This document shows positions 1-6,900 of a stretch of DNA of 7,250 bases, piece by piece (position 1 is the stretch's first letter; each line of letters opens with the position of its first letter). The position numbers and the translations under genes were made by a program. The DNA lies in contig JAJZPX010000098.1 in NCBI GenBank assembly GCA_021811025.1, positions 1 to 7,250 of the forward strand, read 5' to 3'. This DNA comes from Actinomycetes bacterium. GTDB lineage: Bacteria; Actinomycetota; Coriobacteriia; Anaerosomatales; JAJZPX01. The notes under the pieces were generated by a model. It ran no database searches. It saw nothing but the letters and a program-made list of their open reading frames with translations, and was not told the origin of the DNA.

Positions 1-1161
1 TCCGATCTGGTGCTCGTGCTCGGCGTCGGCGCCGCGGCGGCCCTCGTGGCGATCGAACGCTCGCGCGCGATGAAGCTGGCGGCAGGGGCCGTTCTCGCGG
101 TCCAGCTGGCGGCGCTCGCGGTGTCGGGGGCGCGTGCCGCGCAGCTCGCAGTCGTGGCGGCCGCGCTCGTGACGGCGCTGTGGGTCGCTGGCGGACGACT
201 CGCCCCCGGCGTGCGCCGTGCGCTCTGGGCGCTCGTAGCGATCGCGGCAGCTGCGGCGGTCGCCGCGGTCGTGGCGATCGCGGCGCTCGGCCCTGCCGCT
301 CCGCGGGCCGTCACCGGCGCTCTCACGGATCGGGCGACCATCTGGCACAGCGCGTTCGTGCGCGCCCGCGGCCATCTCCTCGTCGGGGAGGGGCCGGACC
401 GTTTCACCGCGGTCGTCACGTGGAGCGAAGCACCCGGAGGCGGCGTGGCGTGGACCGCCACCAACAGCCCGCACGACGTGCTCCTCGATTGGCTGCTCGG
501 CGGCGGCGTGCCTGCGCTGGCGGCGTTCCTTGCCGCGTTCGCGCTCGCCGGCCGCGCGCTCGCGCGCCGGCTCGCGTCGGTGCCCGCGGGGCCGCGCCTG
601 CTCGCGCTCGCGGTGAGCGCGTGGGCGCTCTCGCTGCTCACCTCGTGGACGGACCCGCTCGCAGCCGTGGCCGCCGCCCTCGTCGCGGGCGCGCTGCTCG
701 CGGAGGCCGAACGCCCCGCGCGTCACGCAGCGGCCCTTCCGGCCTCCGCCGGCGCCGTCGTCGCGACGGCGCTCGTCGTCCTGGCGCTCGGGCTGCCGCT
801 GCTCGGCCTCGAGCGCGCGTGGGCGGCCGAGCGCGCCGTCGGCGCTTCGGACGCAGCGGCGGCAGAGGCGCGGTGGGAGCGGTGGCCCGACCCCGCCTTC
901 GGCAGCGTCGCGCTGCGCGCGTCTATGGAGGCGCTTCCGTCGTCGTCCGCCCGGTGCGGGCGCTTGGCGTCCGAGGTTCTCACTCGGACGCCCTGGGACG
1001 CCAACGACGCGATCGAGAGCGTCTACGCGATCTTCGCCCTCGATCGCGTGCAGCCGCCCGTGCCGCACCCGGCGCTCTCGCAAGCGCTCGCCGTCGGCCG
1101 AGGCGCGGATCCGGCGTCCGCGATCTGGAGCAGGCTCGCGGCGCTCACTCGGGCGCGGTGA
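1..1161 (+). CDS. O-antigen ligase/polymerase-family membrane protein (5' truncated)
   Basis: This is the C-terminal 386 codons of a multi-pass inner-membrane protein. The frame is open to the left edge, so the true start lies upstream, and the GTG at base 10 is probably internal. Counting from the first codon in the window, several Ala/Leu/Val-rich membrane segments are seen (about 3-20, 24-60, 70-98, 168-190, 198-236 and 248-275). Between them, a large loop carries the Wzy_C/WaaL signature: TDRATIW (109-115), then GEGPDRF (129-135), then NSPHDVLLDWLLGGG (155-169). His158 lies in the position of the usual HN/H-xx-LL motif. A hydrophilic tail of about 110 residues follows the last membrane segment, as in family members with a TPR-like periplasmic or extracellular tail. 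The family joins or polymerises lipid-linked glycans (O-antigen ligase, Wzy polymerase) or acts in related surface-glycan or glycoprotein transfer. The substrate cannot be told, and no glycosyltransferases are visible next to it. Confidence 0.75.
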   Translation, partial: SDLVLVLGVGAAAALVAIERSRAMKLAAGAVLAVQLAALAVSGARAAQLAVVAAALVTALWVAGGRLAPGVRRALWALVAIAAAAAVAAVVAIAALGPAAPRAVTGALTDRATIWHSAFVRARGHLLVGEGPDRFTAVVTWSEAPGGGVAWTATNSPHDVLLDWLLGGGVPALAAFLAAFALAGRALARRLASVPAGPRLLALAVSAWALSLLTSWTDPLAAVAAALVAGALLAEAERPARHAAALPASAGAVVATALVVLALGLPLLGLERAWAAERAVGASDAAAAEARWERWPDPAFGSVALRASMEALPSSSARCGRLASEVLTRTPWDANDAIESVYAIFALDRVQPPVPHPALSQALAVGRGADPASAIWSRLAALTRAR

Positions 1162-1200
1162 CGGAAAGCAGGGCGGACGGCGCGTACGGCAGGTGACGGC

Positions 1201-1232
1201 GCTTCGCTGTCGAAGCTACCGGTGCAGGTAGC
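1201..1232 (+). other. Two overlapping small hairpins upstream of the FAH-family gene
   Basis: Within the 91-base gap 1162-1252, two perfect 6-bp stems lie side by side. The first pairs GCTTCG (1201-1206) with CGAAGC (1211-1216) across a CTGT loop. The second pairs GCTACC (1215-1220) with GGTAGC (1227-1232) across GGTGCA. They share bases 1215-1216, so both cannot form completely at once. No T-run follows, so a classical intrinsic terminator is not supported. They could be a weak terminator for the upstream gene, a 5'-leader structure of the FAH gene, or an operator-like dyad. I found no convincing promoter in this gap. Confidence 0.35.
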
Positions 1233-1252
1233 GTCCGGGACTTGGAGCCACG

Positions 1253-2011
1253 ATGAGAGTCTGCCGTGTTGTGAACGGAGAGGACGCCCGCTACGGGCTG
1301 GCGGACGATTCAGTCGTCACGCTCATCTCCGACGAGCCGTTCGCGGCGTGGGAGCGCGAGGAGGACGTGAGCCTTCGAACGGCACGCCTGCTCGCTCCCG
1401 TGGTCCCGAGCAAGATCGTGTGTGTAGGCATCAACTACCGCAAGCACGCCGAGGAGATGGGGCACGCACTGCCCGACGAGCCCGTCATCTTCCTCAAGCC
1501 CTCGACCGCCATCAACTCCCCCGGCGGGACGATCCAGCTACCGCAGCCGAGCATGCGTGTGGACTATGAGGGCGAGCTCGCGGTCGTCATCGGCCGCCGG
1601 GCGAGGCACGTTCGTCCGGAGGAGGCGGCGCACCACATCCTCGGGTACACATGCGCGAACGACGTGACCGCGCGCGACCTGCAGCGCAAGGACGGCCAGT
1701 GGACGCGAGCGAAGAGCTTCGACGGGTTCAGCCCGCTCGGGCCGTGGGTGGAGACCGACCTCGACCCGTCCGACCTCGGGATCGTCACGAGGCTGAACGG
1801 CGAGGTCGTCCAGTCGGGGCGCACGTCCGACATGATCTTCGACGTCCCCACGCTCGTCTCGTTCATCTCGGGCGTGATGACGCTCCTGCCGGGCGACGTC
1901 GTGCTCACTGGAACCCCGTCGGGCATCGGGCCCATGCACTCAGGCGACGTCGTGGAGGTCGAGATCGAGGGGGTCGGCTCCCTCACGAACCCGGTCGCGC
2001 CCGCGCTGTAG
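1253..2011 (+). CDS. Fumarylacetoacetate hydrolase (FAH) family protein
   Basis: A complete 252-residue enzyme of the FAH / 2-hydroxyhepta-2,4-diene-1,7-dioate isomerase family (COG0179 type), about the usual length for the short soluble bacterial form. It has an N-terminal region of about 50 residues, then the catalytic domain. Visible motifs are GINYRKHAEEMG (59-70, conserved His65), FLKPSTAINSPGG (80-92), VDYEGELAVVIG (103-114), NDVTARDLQ (136-144), AKSFDGFSPLGPW (153-165) and LTGTPSGIGPM (218-228). Glu106, Glu108 and Asp137 match the family's divalent-metal ligands. Members cleave or decarboxylate acylpyruvates and oxaloacetate, or isomerise/hydrate 2-oxo acids from aromatic catabolism. 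No partner catabolic genes lie nearby, so the substrate is open; an FAHD1-like acylpyruvase/oxaloacetate decarboxylase role is as likely as a meta-cleavage role. The ATG at 1253 has GGAG at 1244-1247, five bases upstream. The 3' end overlaps the convergent transporter gene by 29 bases. Confidence 0.92.
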   Translation: MRVCRVVNGEDARYGLADDSVVTLISDEPFAAWEREEDVSLRTARLLAPVVPSKIVCVGINYRKHAEEMGHALPDEPVIFLKPSTAINSPGGTIQLPQPSMRVDYEGELAVVIGRRARHVRPEEAAHHILGYTCANDVTARDLQRKDGQWTRAKSFDGFSPLGPWVETDLDPSDLGIVTRLNGEVVQSGRTSDMIFDVPTLVSFISGVMTLLPGDVVLTGTPSGIGPMHSGDVVEVEIEGVGSLTNPVAPAL

Positions 2012-3350
2012 CGCGCTCGGGCAGCAGGAGGCCGGGGCGGGCGAACAGCACGATCACCCACGCCAGCAGCACGAGCGCGGCGAAACCGATCGCGTTGCCT
2101 GGGCCGATCGCCTGGCCGATGGGCCCGAACGCGGCGGCGGACAGCGGCATGATCCCGATGAACGCCATGACGAAGAGCGCCATCACCCTGCCGCGGAGCT
2201 GGTTCGGCACCGTCTGCTGCACGCTGGTGTTCAGCAGCGAGGTCGTGGTGATGAACGCCGCGCCGGCCAGCGCGGACAGCACGAGCGTGATCGGGAGCAC
2301 CGGCACCCACGCGAACGCCAGCAGCACGATCGCCATCGCGAGCGTCGTGTAGCGCAGCAGGTTCTCGCGGCGCACGCCCTTCGGCAGGCTCGCTATGATG
2401 AGCGCGCCCACCACCGCGCCGAGTCCGTTCGCCGTCATGATGTACGCGACGACGCGCTTGATCTGCGCGTCGTCGTGGAAGCCGAGCGCTTTGTCGACGA
2501 ACGCCGGCAGCAGCATCATGTACGGCATCGCGAAGATGGTGAGGATCGCGGTCGACAGGATGATGATGCCGACGACGCGGTTGTCGCGCGTGGCGTACCG
2601 CAGTCCCGCCGTGATCCGCTGCCACCCGCTCTCCTCGGTGTGGTGGTGCTCCATCTTCCTCGGCCGTACCACCCACAGCGCGCCGATGACGAAGAGGAAG
2701 CTCGCGGCGTTGATGTAGAAGATGTCGCCCATCCCGAGGCCGGCCACCACGAGCGCGCCTGCGATGAGCGGCCCGACCATGCGCGCCGACTGGAACTGCG
2801 CGGCGTTGAGCGCGATCGCGTTGAGCAGCGACTCCCGCGGGACGAGGTCCGGGATGATCGACTGCCACGACGGGAACGCCAGCGCCGACATCACGCCGTT
2901 CACGAGCGCGAGCACGACGACGTACGTGAGCGCGAGCAGCGGCCGCGCGCTCGACAGCCGGCCGGCGACGTACAGGTAGCCGAGGGCGCCGGCCTGCAGC
3001 ATCAGGATCGCCTGCGTCACGATGATGAGGCGCTTGCGGTCGACGCGGTCCGCCAGCGAGCCCGCGTAGATCGCCAGGAAGAGCACGGGGATACCCATCG
3101 CGAAGTTCATGATGCCGAGGTCGGTCTGCGACCGGCGCAACGAGTACACGACGATCGCGAGGGCGTAGTTCTGCATCCACGTGCCCACGTTGCTCACGAG
3201 CGCGCCGCTCCAGAAGAGCGAGTAGTCGCGGTGCTTGAACGACTCGAACGTCGCGCCTCGGCGGACCGTGTCCTGCCGAGGGGCCTCGACCTCCGCCTCG
3301 CGCTGCTCGATCTGGGTCACGCGGTCGTCGCGGTCGCGGTTCTCGGGCAC
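1983..3350 (-). CDS. MFS transporter, EntS/MFS_3-like exporter
   Basis: A complete 455-residue major facilitator superfamily protein of the cytoplasmic membrane. A charged, hydrophilic N-terminal tail of about 33 residues precedes TFESFKHRDYSLFWSG (34-49), the typical opening of the MFS_3 / enterobactin-exporter-like group, and NVGTWMQ (54-60). The cytoplasmic loop motif A appears as GSLADRVDRKRL (97-108). SARMVGPLIAGAL (188-200) matches the TM5 region, and VPNQLRGRVMALF (381-393) is the equivalent loop of the second half. About 11-12 hydrophobic segments are visible, with a hydrophilic central loop at about 230-258 containing an HHH run (235-237). The family uses the proton gradient to export siderophores, drugs or other small molecules; the substrate here cannot be read. 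It starts at GTG (3348-3350), with GGAGAGG eight bases upstream. It is transcribed towards, and overlaps, the FAH gene and diverges from the TrpR-like gene. The N-terminal tail is longer than usual; a later start would lack this ribosome binding site. Confidence 0.92.
   Translation of the reverse strand: MPENRDRDDRVTQIEQREAEVEAPRQDTVRRGATFESFKHRDYSLFWSGALVSNVGTWMQNYALAIVVYSLRRSQTDLGIMNFAMGIPVLFLAIYAGSLADRVDRKRLIIVTQAILMLQAGALGYLYVAGRLSSARPLLALTYVVVLALVNGVMSALAFPSWQSIIPDLVPRESLLNAIALNAAQFQSARMVGPLIAGALVVAGLGMGDIFYINAASFLFVIGALWVVRPRKMEHHHTEESGWQRITAGLRYATRDNRVVGIIILSTAILTIFAMPYMMLLPAFVDKALGFHDDAQIKRVVAYIMTANGLGAVVGALIIASLPKGVRRENLLRYTTLAMAIVLLAFAWVPVLPITLVLSALAGAAFITTTSLLNTSVQQTVPNQLRGRVMALFVMAFIGIMPLSAAAFGPIGQAIGPGNAIGFAALVLLAWVIVLFARPGLLLPERATARARPGS
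1999..2022. terminator. Candidate bidirectional hairpin at convergent gene ends
   Basis: GCGC (2003-2006) pairs with GCGC (2011-2014) across a TGTA loop. An outer GCCC (1999-2002) can pair with GGGC (2019-2022) with a 3'-side bulge; alternatively CGCGC/GCGCG gives five continuous pairs. The structure spans the stop codon of the FAH gene (2009-2011) and lies inside the last codons of the opposing transporter gene. Neither strand has a T-run after it, so termination is only inferred from the position between two converging genes that have no other space for a terminator. Confidence 0.3.
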
Positions 3351-3358
3351 GGGCGTGG

Positions 3359-3365
3359 CCTCTCC
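3359..3365 (-). promoter_or_regulatory. Ribosome binding site deciding the transporter's GTG start
   Basis: On the minus strand GGAGAGG lies eight bases before GTG (3348-3350). It supports the GTG start and thus the charged N-terminal tail of about 33 residues before the first membrane segment. Confidence 0.6.
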
Positions 3366-3395
3366 GGGTCTCTCGGCCGATGGGCTGTGCGGCGT

Positions 3396-3424
3396 ATCTT
3401 ACCGCTATCAGTCCGGATCGGCAG
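3396..3424 (-). promoter_or_regulatory. Weak candidate promoter for the MFS transporter
   Basis: On the minus strand TAAGAT (plus 3396-3401; 4 of 6 to TATAAT) sits 17 bases downstream of CTGCCG (plus 3419-3424; 3 of 6 to TTGACA). This would start transcription about 40 bases before the GTG. The AT-rich patch at about 3394-3410 is unusual in this GC-rich region, which is the main support. The -35 match is poor. Confidence 0.25.
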
Positions 3425-3506
3425 GTCCCAGCGGCTGTGCCTGCTGGTTCCGCCCGCGGACGGTCCCGACCAGCCGCCTCGCCACCACCAACGACTCGCG
3501 GACCTC

Positions 3507-3525
3507 GGTTTCGGGAGGCGAAACC
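3507..3525. repeat. Perfect 7-bp inverted repeat, possible operator or hairpin
   Basis: GGTTTCG (3507-3513) and CGAAACC (3519-3525) are exact reverse complements around a GGAGG spacer. Centre-to-centre spacing of the half-sites is 12 bases, roughly one helical turn, as for a dimeric helix-turn-helix protein. A competing pairing TTCGGG (3510-3515) with CCCGAA (3531-3536) overlaps it. The dyad lies about 60 bases upstream of the rightward -35 candidate and about 155 bases upstream of the transporter GTG. It could be an operator for the adjacent TrpR-like protein or another regulator, or a transcript hairpin. The role is inferred from position only. Confidence 0.4.
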
Positions 3526-3586
3526 CGCTCCCCGAAGGCGCGTCCGCCCGCCCGTCGCGCGATGCTTCCTCTCGGCGAGCTTCACC

Positions 3587-3614
3587 CCGACATGTCGTCC
3601 CCCGGTGCTACCAT
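3587..3614 (+). promoter_or_regulatory. Extended -10 promoter candidate for the TrpR-like gene and dnaE
   Basis: TACCAT (3609-3614) preceded by TGC (3606-3608) gives a full TGn extended -10 element. CCGACA (3587-3592; 4 of 6 to TTGACA) lies 16 bases upstream. Transcription would start near 3620-3622, leaving a leader of about 30 bases that contains the strong ribosome binding site. It is the only convincing promoter seen upstream of dnaE. Confidence 0.5.
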
Positions 3615-3634
3615 AGCCACAGCATCTAGCGCCC

Positions 3635-3643
3635 GAGGGAGGT
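3635..3643 (+). promoter_or_regulatory. Strong ribosome binding site of the TrpR-like gene
   Basis: GAGGGAGGT lies eight bases before ATG (3652). It fixes this start in preference to the upstream in-frame ATG/GTG codons, which have no comparable site and would add a long non-conserved leader. Confidence 0.65.
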
Positions 3644-3651
3644 TCCGCCGC

Positions 3652-3954
3652 ATGTCCGAGGATCGCGTACGCACGCCCGAGGTCGAGGCGCTGCTCGAGG
3701 CGTTCGCTCTCCTGAAGACGCCGGACGAGGTGTACGCGTTCCTGCTGGACGTGTGCACGATCCGCGAGATCCGGGACATGGCGCAGCGCCTCGCGGTGGC
3801 GCGCATGCTGGACGCCGGCGAGCACTACAACCGCATCCAGGAGGCGACAGGCGCCAGCTCGACCACCATCTCGCGAGTCAGCCGTTGCCTCAACTACGGC
3901 GCGGACGGCTACCGCACCGTCATCGACCGCCTCGGCGAGAAGGCGGGCGACTGA
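3652..3954 (+). CDS. TrpR-like helix-turn-helix regulator, YerC/YecD type
   Basis: A complete 100-residue, mostly helical DNA-binding protein of the TrpR superfamily, about the length of YerC/YecD proteins and of TrpR itself. Helical segments come first: EVEALLEAFALLKTPDEV (10-27) and YAFLLDVCTIREIRDMAQRL (28-47). The motif around TIREIRDMAQRLAVARML (36-53) is characteristic of the YerC group. Next is the helix-turn-helix: YNRIQEATG (59-67), turn ASS, and recognition helix TTISRVSRCLNYG (71-83). The C-terminal GADGYRTVIDRL (83-94) is also typical. The TrpR fold binds DNA as an intertwined dimer. Whether this protein binds tryptophan is not shown, and no trp genes are nearby. The start is set by a strong ribosome binding site. 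It lies five bases upstream of dnaE on the same strand and probably shares its transcript, so it may control its own promoter or be only a co-transcribed neighbour. Its target is unknown. Confidence 0.85.
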   Translation: MSEDRVRTPEVEALLEAFALLKTPDEVYAFLLDVCTIREIRDMAQRLAVARMLDAGEHYNRIQEATGASSTTISRVSRCLNYGADGYRTVIDRLGEKAGD

Positions 3955-3959
3955 CCGCG

Positions 3960-6900
3960 GTGTCAGGCTTCGTCCACCTGCACACGCATTCCGAGTACTC
4001 GCTGCTCGACGGAGCCGCGCGCGTGACGGACCTCGTCTCGCGCGCGGTCGAGCTCGAGATGCCCGCGCTGGCGATCACGGACCACGGCGCGATGTTCGGC
4101 GCGGTCGAGTTCTACAAGGCGGCGAAGTCGGCCGGGATCAAGCCGATCGTCGGGTGCGAGGTGTACTTCACCCCCGAGTCGCGCGTCGTGCGCGAGGGCA
4201 AGCCGCCGCTATACCACCTGCTGCTGCTCGCGAAGGACCTCGGCGGGTACCGCAACCTCATGGCGATGGTGTCCGAGGCGTGGGTGAGCGGGCTGTACTA
4301 CAAGCCGCGCGTGGACATGGAGCTTCTCGAGGCGTACCACCACGGGCTCGTCTGCACCACCGCCTGCATGTCTGGGATCGTCAGCAAGTCGATCGAGTCC
4401 GGGGACCTCGGAAGCGCGCGCAAGTGGGCGGAGAGGTACGCGCGGCTGTTCGGCGAGGACTTCTTCGTCGAGGTGCAGGAGCAGGGGATCACCGCGGACA
4501 ACGGCGTGACGCAGGCGGAGATCAACCGCCAGCTCGTCTCCCTCGCGCGGGACCTGGGCGTCGGGGTGGTGGGCACCAACGACATCCACTACGTGCACGC
4601 CGGCGACGCCAAGGCGCAGGACATGCTGCTGTGCATCCAGACGGGCTCCACGCTGGACGCGCAAGACCGGCTGCGCTTCTCGTCGGACCGCTTCTACATG
4701 AAGTCGGCCGACGAGATGGCCGACGCGCTCCGCGAGCATCCCGAGGCGCTCGACACGACGGCCGAGGTGGCCGCCCGCTGCGACCTCGAGCTGGAGTTCG
4801 GGCGGATGATCCTGCCGGTCTTCGACGTCCCGGAGCGCATCGCGGGAGCCTCCGAGGAGGAACGCCTCAACAGGCTGCTCGAGGAGAAGAGCCGGGCCGG
4901 GCTCGAGGAGCGCTACGGCTCGCCTCCGCCGCGCGCGGCGGTCGAGCGGCTCGAGTACGAGCTGGGCGTCATCTTCGAGAAGGGCTTTGCGGGCTACTTC
5001 CTCGTCGTGCAGGACTTCGTCATGTGGGCGAAGGAGCACGGGATTGGGGTCGGGCCCGGGCGAGGCAGCGCCGCGGGATCGCTCATCAGCTACGCGCTGC
5101 GCATCACCAACCTGGACCCGCTCGAGCACGGGCTGCTCTTCGAGCGCTTCCTGAACCCCGAGCGCAGCGAGATGCCCGACATCGACATGGACTTCGACGA
5201 CGAACGACGCGGCGAGGTCATCCAGTACGTGCGCGACAAGTACGGCGAGGACAAGGTCGCGCAGATAATCACGTTCGGCACGATGAAGGCGCGCGCCGCG
5301 GTCCGCGACGCCGGCCGCATCCTCGGTTACCCGTACGGGGTGCCGGACAAGATAGCGAAGCAGATCCAGGAGGGCCCGGACGCGTCGATAGCCGGCTCGC
5401 TGGCGACGAACCCGGACCTGCGCGAGGAGTACGAGGCGGGCGGGGACACGAAGCGCATCGTCGACGCGGCGCTCGCGCTCGAGGGCCTGGTGCGCGGCGA
5501 GGGCGTGCACGCCGCGGGCGTCGTCATCTGCCGCGACCCGCTGCACATGCACACGCCGGTGAAGCGCGACACCAAGGGCGAGGCGATCGTCACGCAGTAC
5601 GAGGGCACGCTGATCGCCGAGCTCGGACTGCTGAAGATGGACTTCCTCGGACTGCGCACGCTCACCGTCATCGCCAAGGCGCTCGAGTCGGTGCGCGCGA
5701 ACTACGGGGTCGAGATCGATGTCGACGCCCTGCCGCTCGACGACGCGGCCACGTTCGCGCTGCTAAAGCGCGGCGACGTGGACGGCGTCTTCCAGCTCGG
5801 CGAATCCGCGGGCATGCGGCAGCTGGTAAAGGACCTCGTGCCCGCCAGCTTCGCCGAGATCGTCGCATGCTGCGCGCTGTACCGCCCCGGCCCGCTCCAG
5901 TCCGGGATGACGAAGGACTTCGTGGAGCGCAAGCACGGCCGCGCGAAGGTGGAGTACTACGACGAGCGCGTCGAGCCGCTGCTCTCGGAGACGTACGGCA
6001 CGCTCGTCTACCAGGAGCAGGTCATGCTCATCTCTATGGAGATGGCCGGCTTCTCGGGCGCGAAAGCGGACAAGCTGCGCAAGGCCATGGGCAAGAAGAT
6101 CGCCGAGGAGATGGCGAAGTGGCGCTCCGACTTCGTCGAGGGTTCCGTGGCGAACGGCTACGGCCGCAAGCTCGCCGAGCGCGTCTACGACGACATCGAG
6201 AAGTTCGCCGGGTACGGCTTCAACAAGTCGCACTCGGCCGCGTACGGCCTCATCGCGTACCAGACCGCCTACCTGAAGGCGCACTATCCGCGCGAGCTGA
6301 TGGCGGCCGTTCTGTCGAGCTACACCGGCAAGACCGACTCCATCGTGCGCTACGTCGCGGCGGCGAAGCGCGGCGGCATCGACGTCCTGCCGCCCGACGT
6401 CAACTCCTCCGGCGCTGACTTCACCGCCGTGCCCGAGGGCATCCGCTTCGGGCTCGCCGGCATCCGCGGCGTTGGCGAGGGCGTCGTCGAGATGATCGTG
6501 GGCGCGCGCGTCGACGGCGGCCCGTTCGCGTCGCTGCACGACTTCTGCCTCAGGGTCGACCTGCGGCAGGTGAACAAGAAGACGCTCGAGGCGCTCGTCA
6601 AGGCAGGCGCCTTCGACTCCACCCGCTACACGCGCAAGCACCTCACGACGCTGATGGACGGCGCGGTCGAGGCCGGCCTGAAGCGCCGGCGCGACGCCGA
6701 GGAGGGCCAGATATCGATGTTCGATCTCGACGGAGCGGCGGACCATGGCTTCGAGGACACCGCGCCTCCGCCGAACGGGGACGAGTGGGACAAGGGAGTC
6801 AAGCTCGCCTTCGAGAAGGAGATGCTCGGCATCTACGTCTCCGACCACCCTCTGAGGCAGCTCGAGGAGCTGGTCCGCTCCGCAGCGACGCTGTCGCTCG

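Larger units (their letters stand above)
3351..3651. other. 301-base divergent intergenic region
   Basis: This stretch lies between the divergent transporter and TrpR-like genes. It holds the ribosome binding sites of both, a weak leftward promoter candidate near 3396-3424, a perfect inverted repeat at 3507-3525 and a good rightward promoter candidate at 3587-3614. The reading frames that cross it have no ribosome binding site and are rich in Arg, Pro and Ala, as expected of non-coding GC-rich DNA. No tRNA-like or known riboswitch pattern was recognised. Confidence 0.6.

Noticed and set aside
180..1196. A 338-codon frame overlapping the O-antigen ligase-like gene
   Set aside because: It is out of frame with the membrane protein that carries the family motifs, and its Arg-rich, low-complexity product is typical of a shadow.
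1162..1252. Promoter for the FAH gene, with TAGCGT at 1229-1234 as a -10
   Set aside because: It has only a partial -10 match, no TGn extension and no acceptable -35 at a normal distance.
3380..3616. A 78-codon frame in the divergent intergenic region
   Set aside because: It has no ribosome binding site, is Pro/Arg/Ala-rich, and runs across the promoter candidate of the TrpR-like gene.
1564..3825. A 753-codon open frame on the minus strand covering the transporter and both neighbouring regions
   Set aside because: It overlaps the MFS gene in another frame and runs antisense through the FAH and TrpR-like genes. The composition (Arg, Ala, Pro, Gly, His) is that of a GC-driven shadow, and it has no recognisable motifs.
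4209..5552. A 447-codon minus-strand frame antisense to dnaE (and a similar one at 5763-6848)
   Set aside because: Long antisense frames are expected opposite GC3-rich genes. The translations (Val, Arg, His, Leu, Asp rich) match no family I recognise.
4154..6418. A 754-codon plus-strand open frame inside dnaE
   Set aside because: It lies in the +2 frame relative to dnaE, whose own frame carries all the conserved DnaE motifs. The product is Arg/Gly/Ala-rich with no ribosome binding site.
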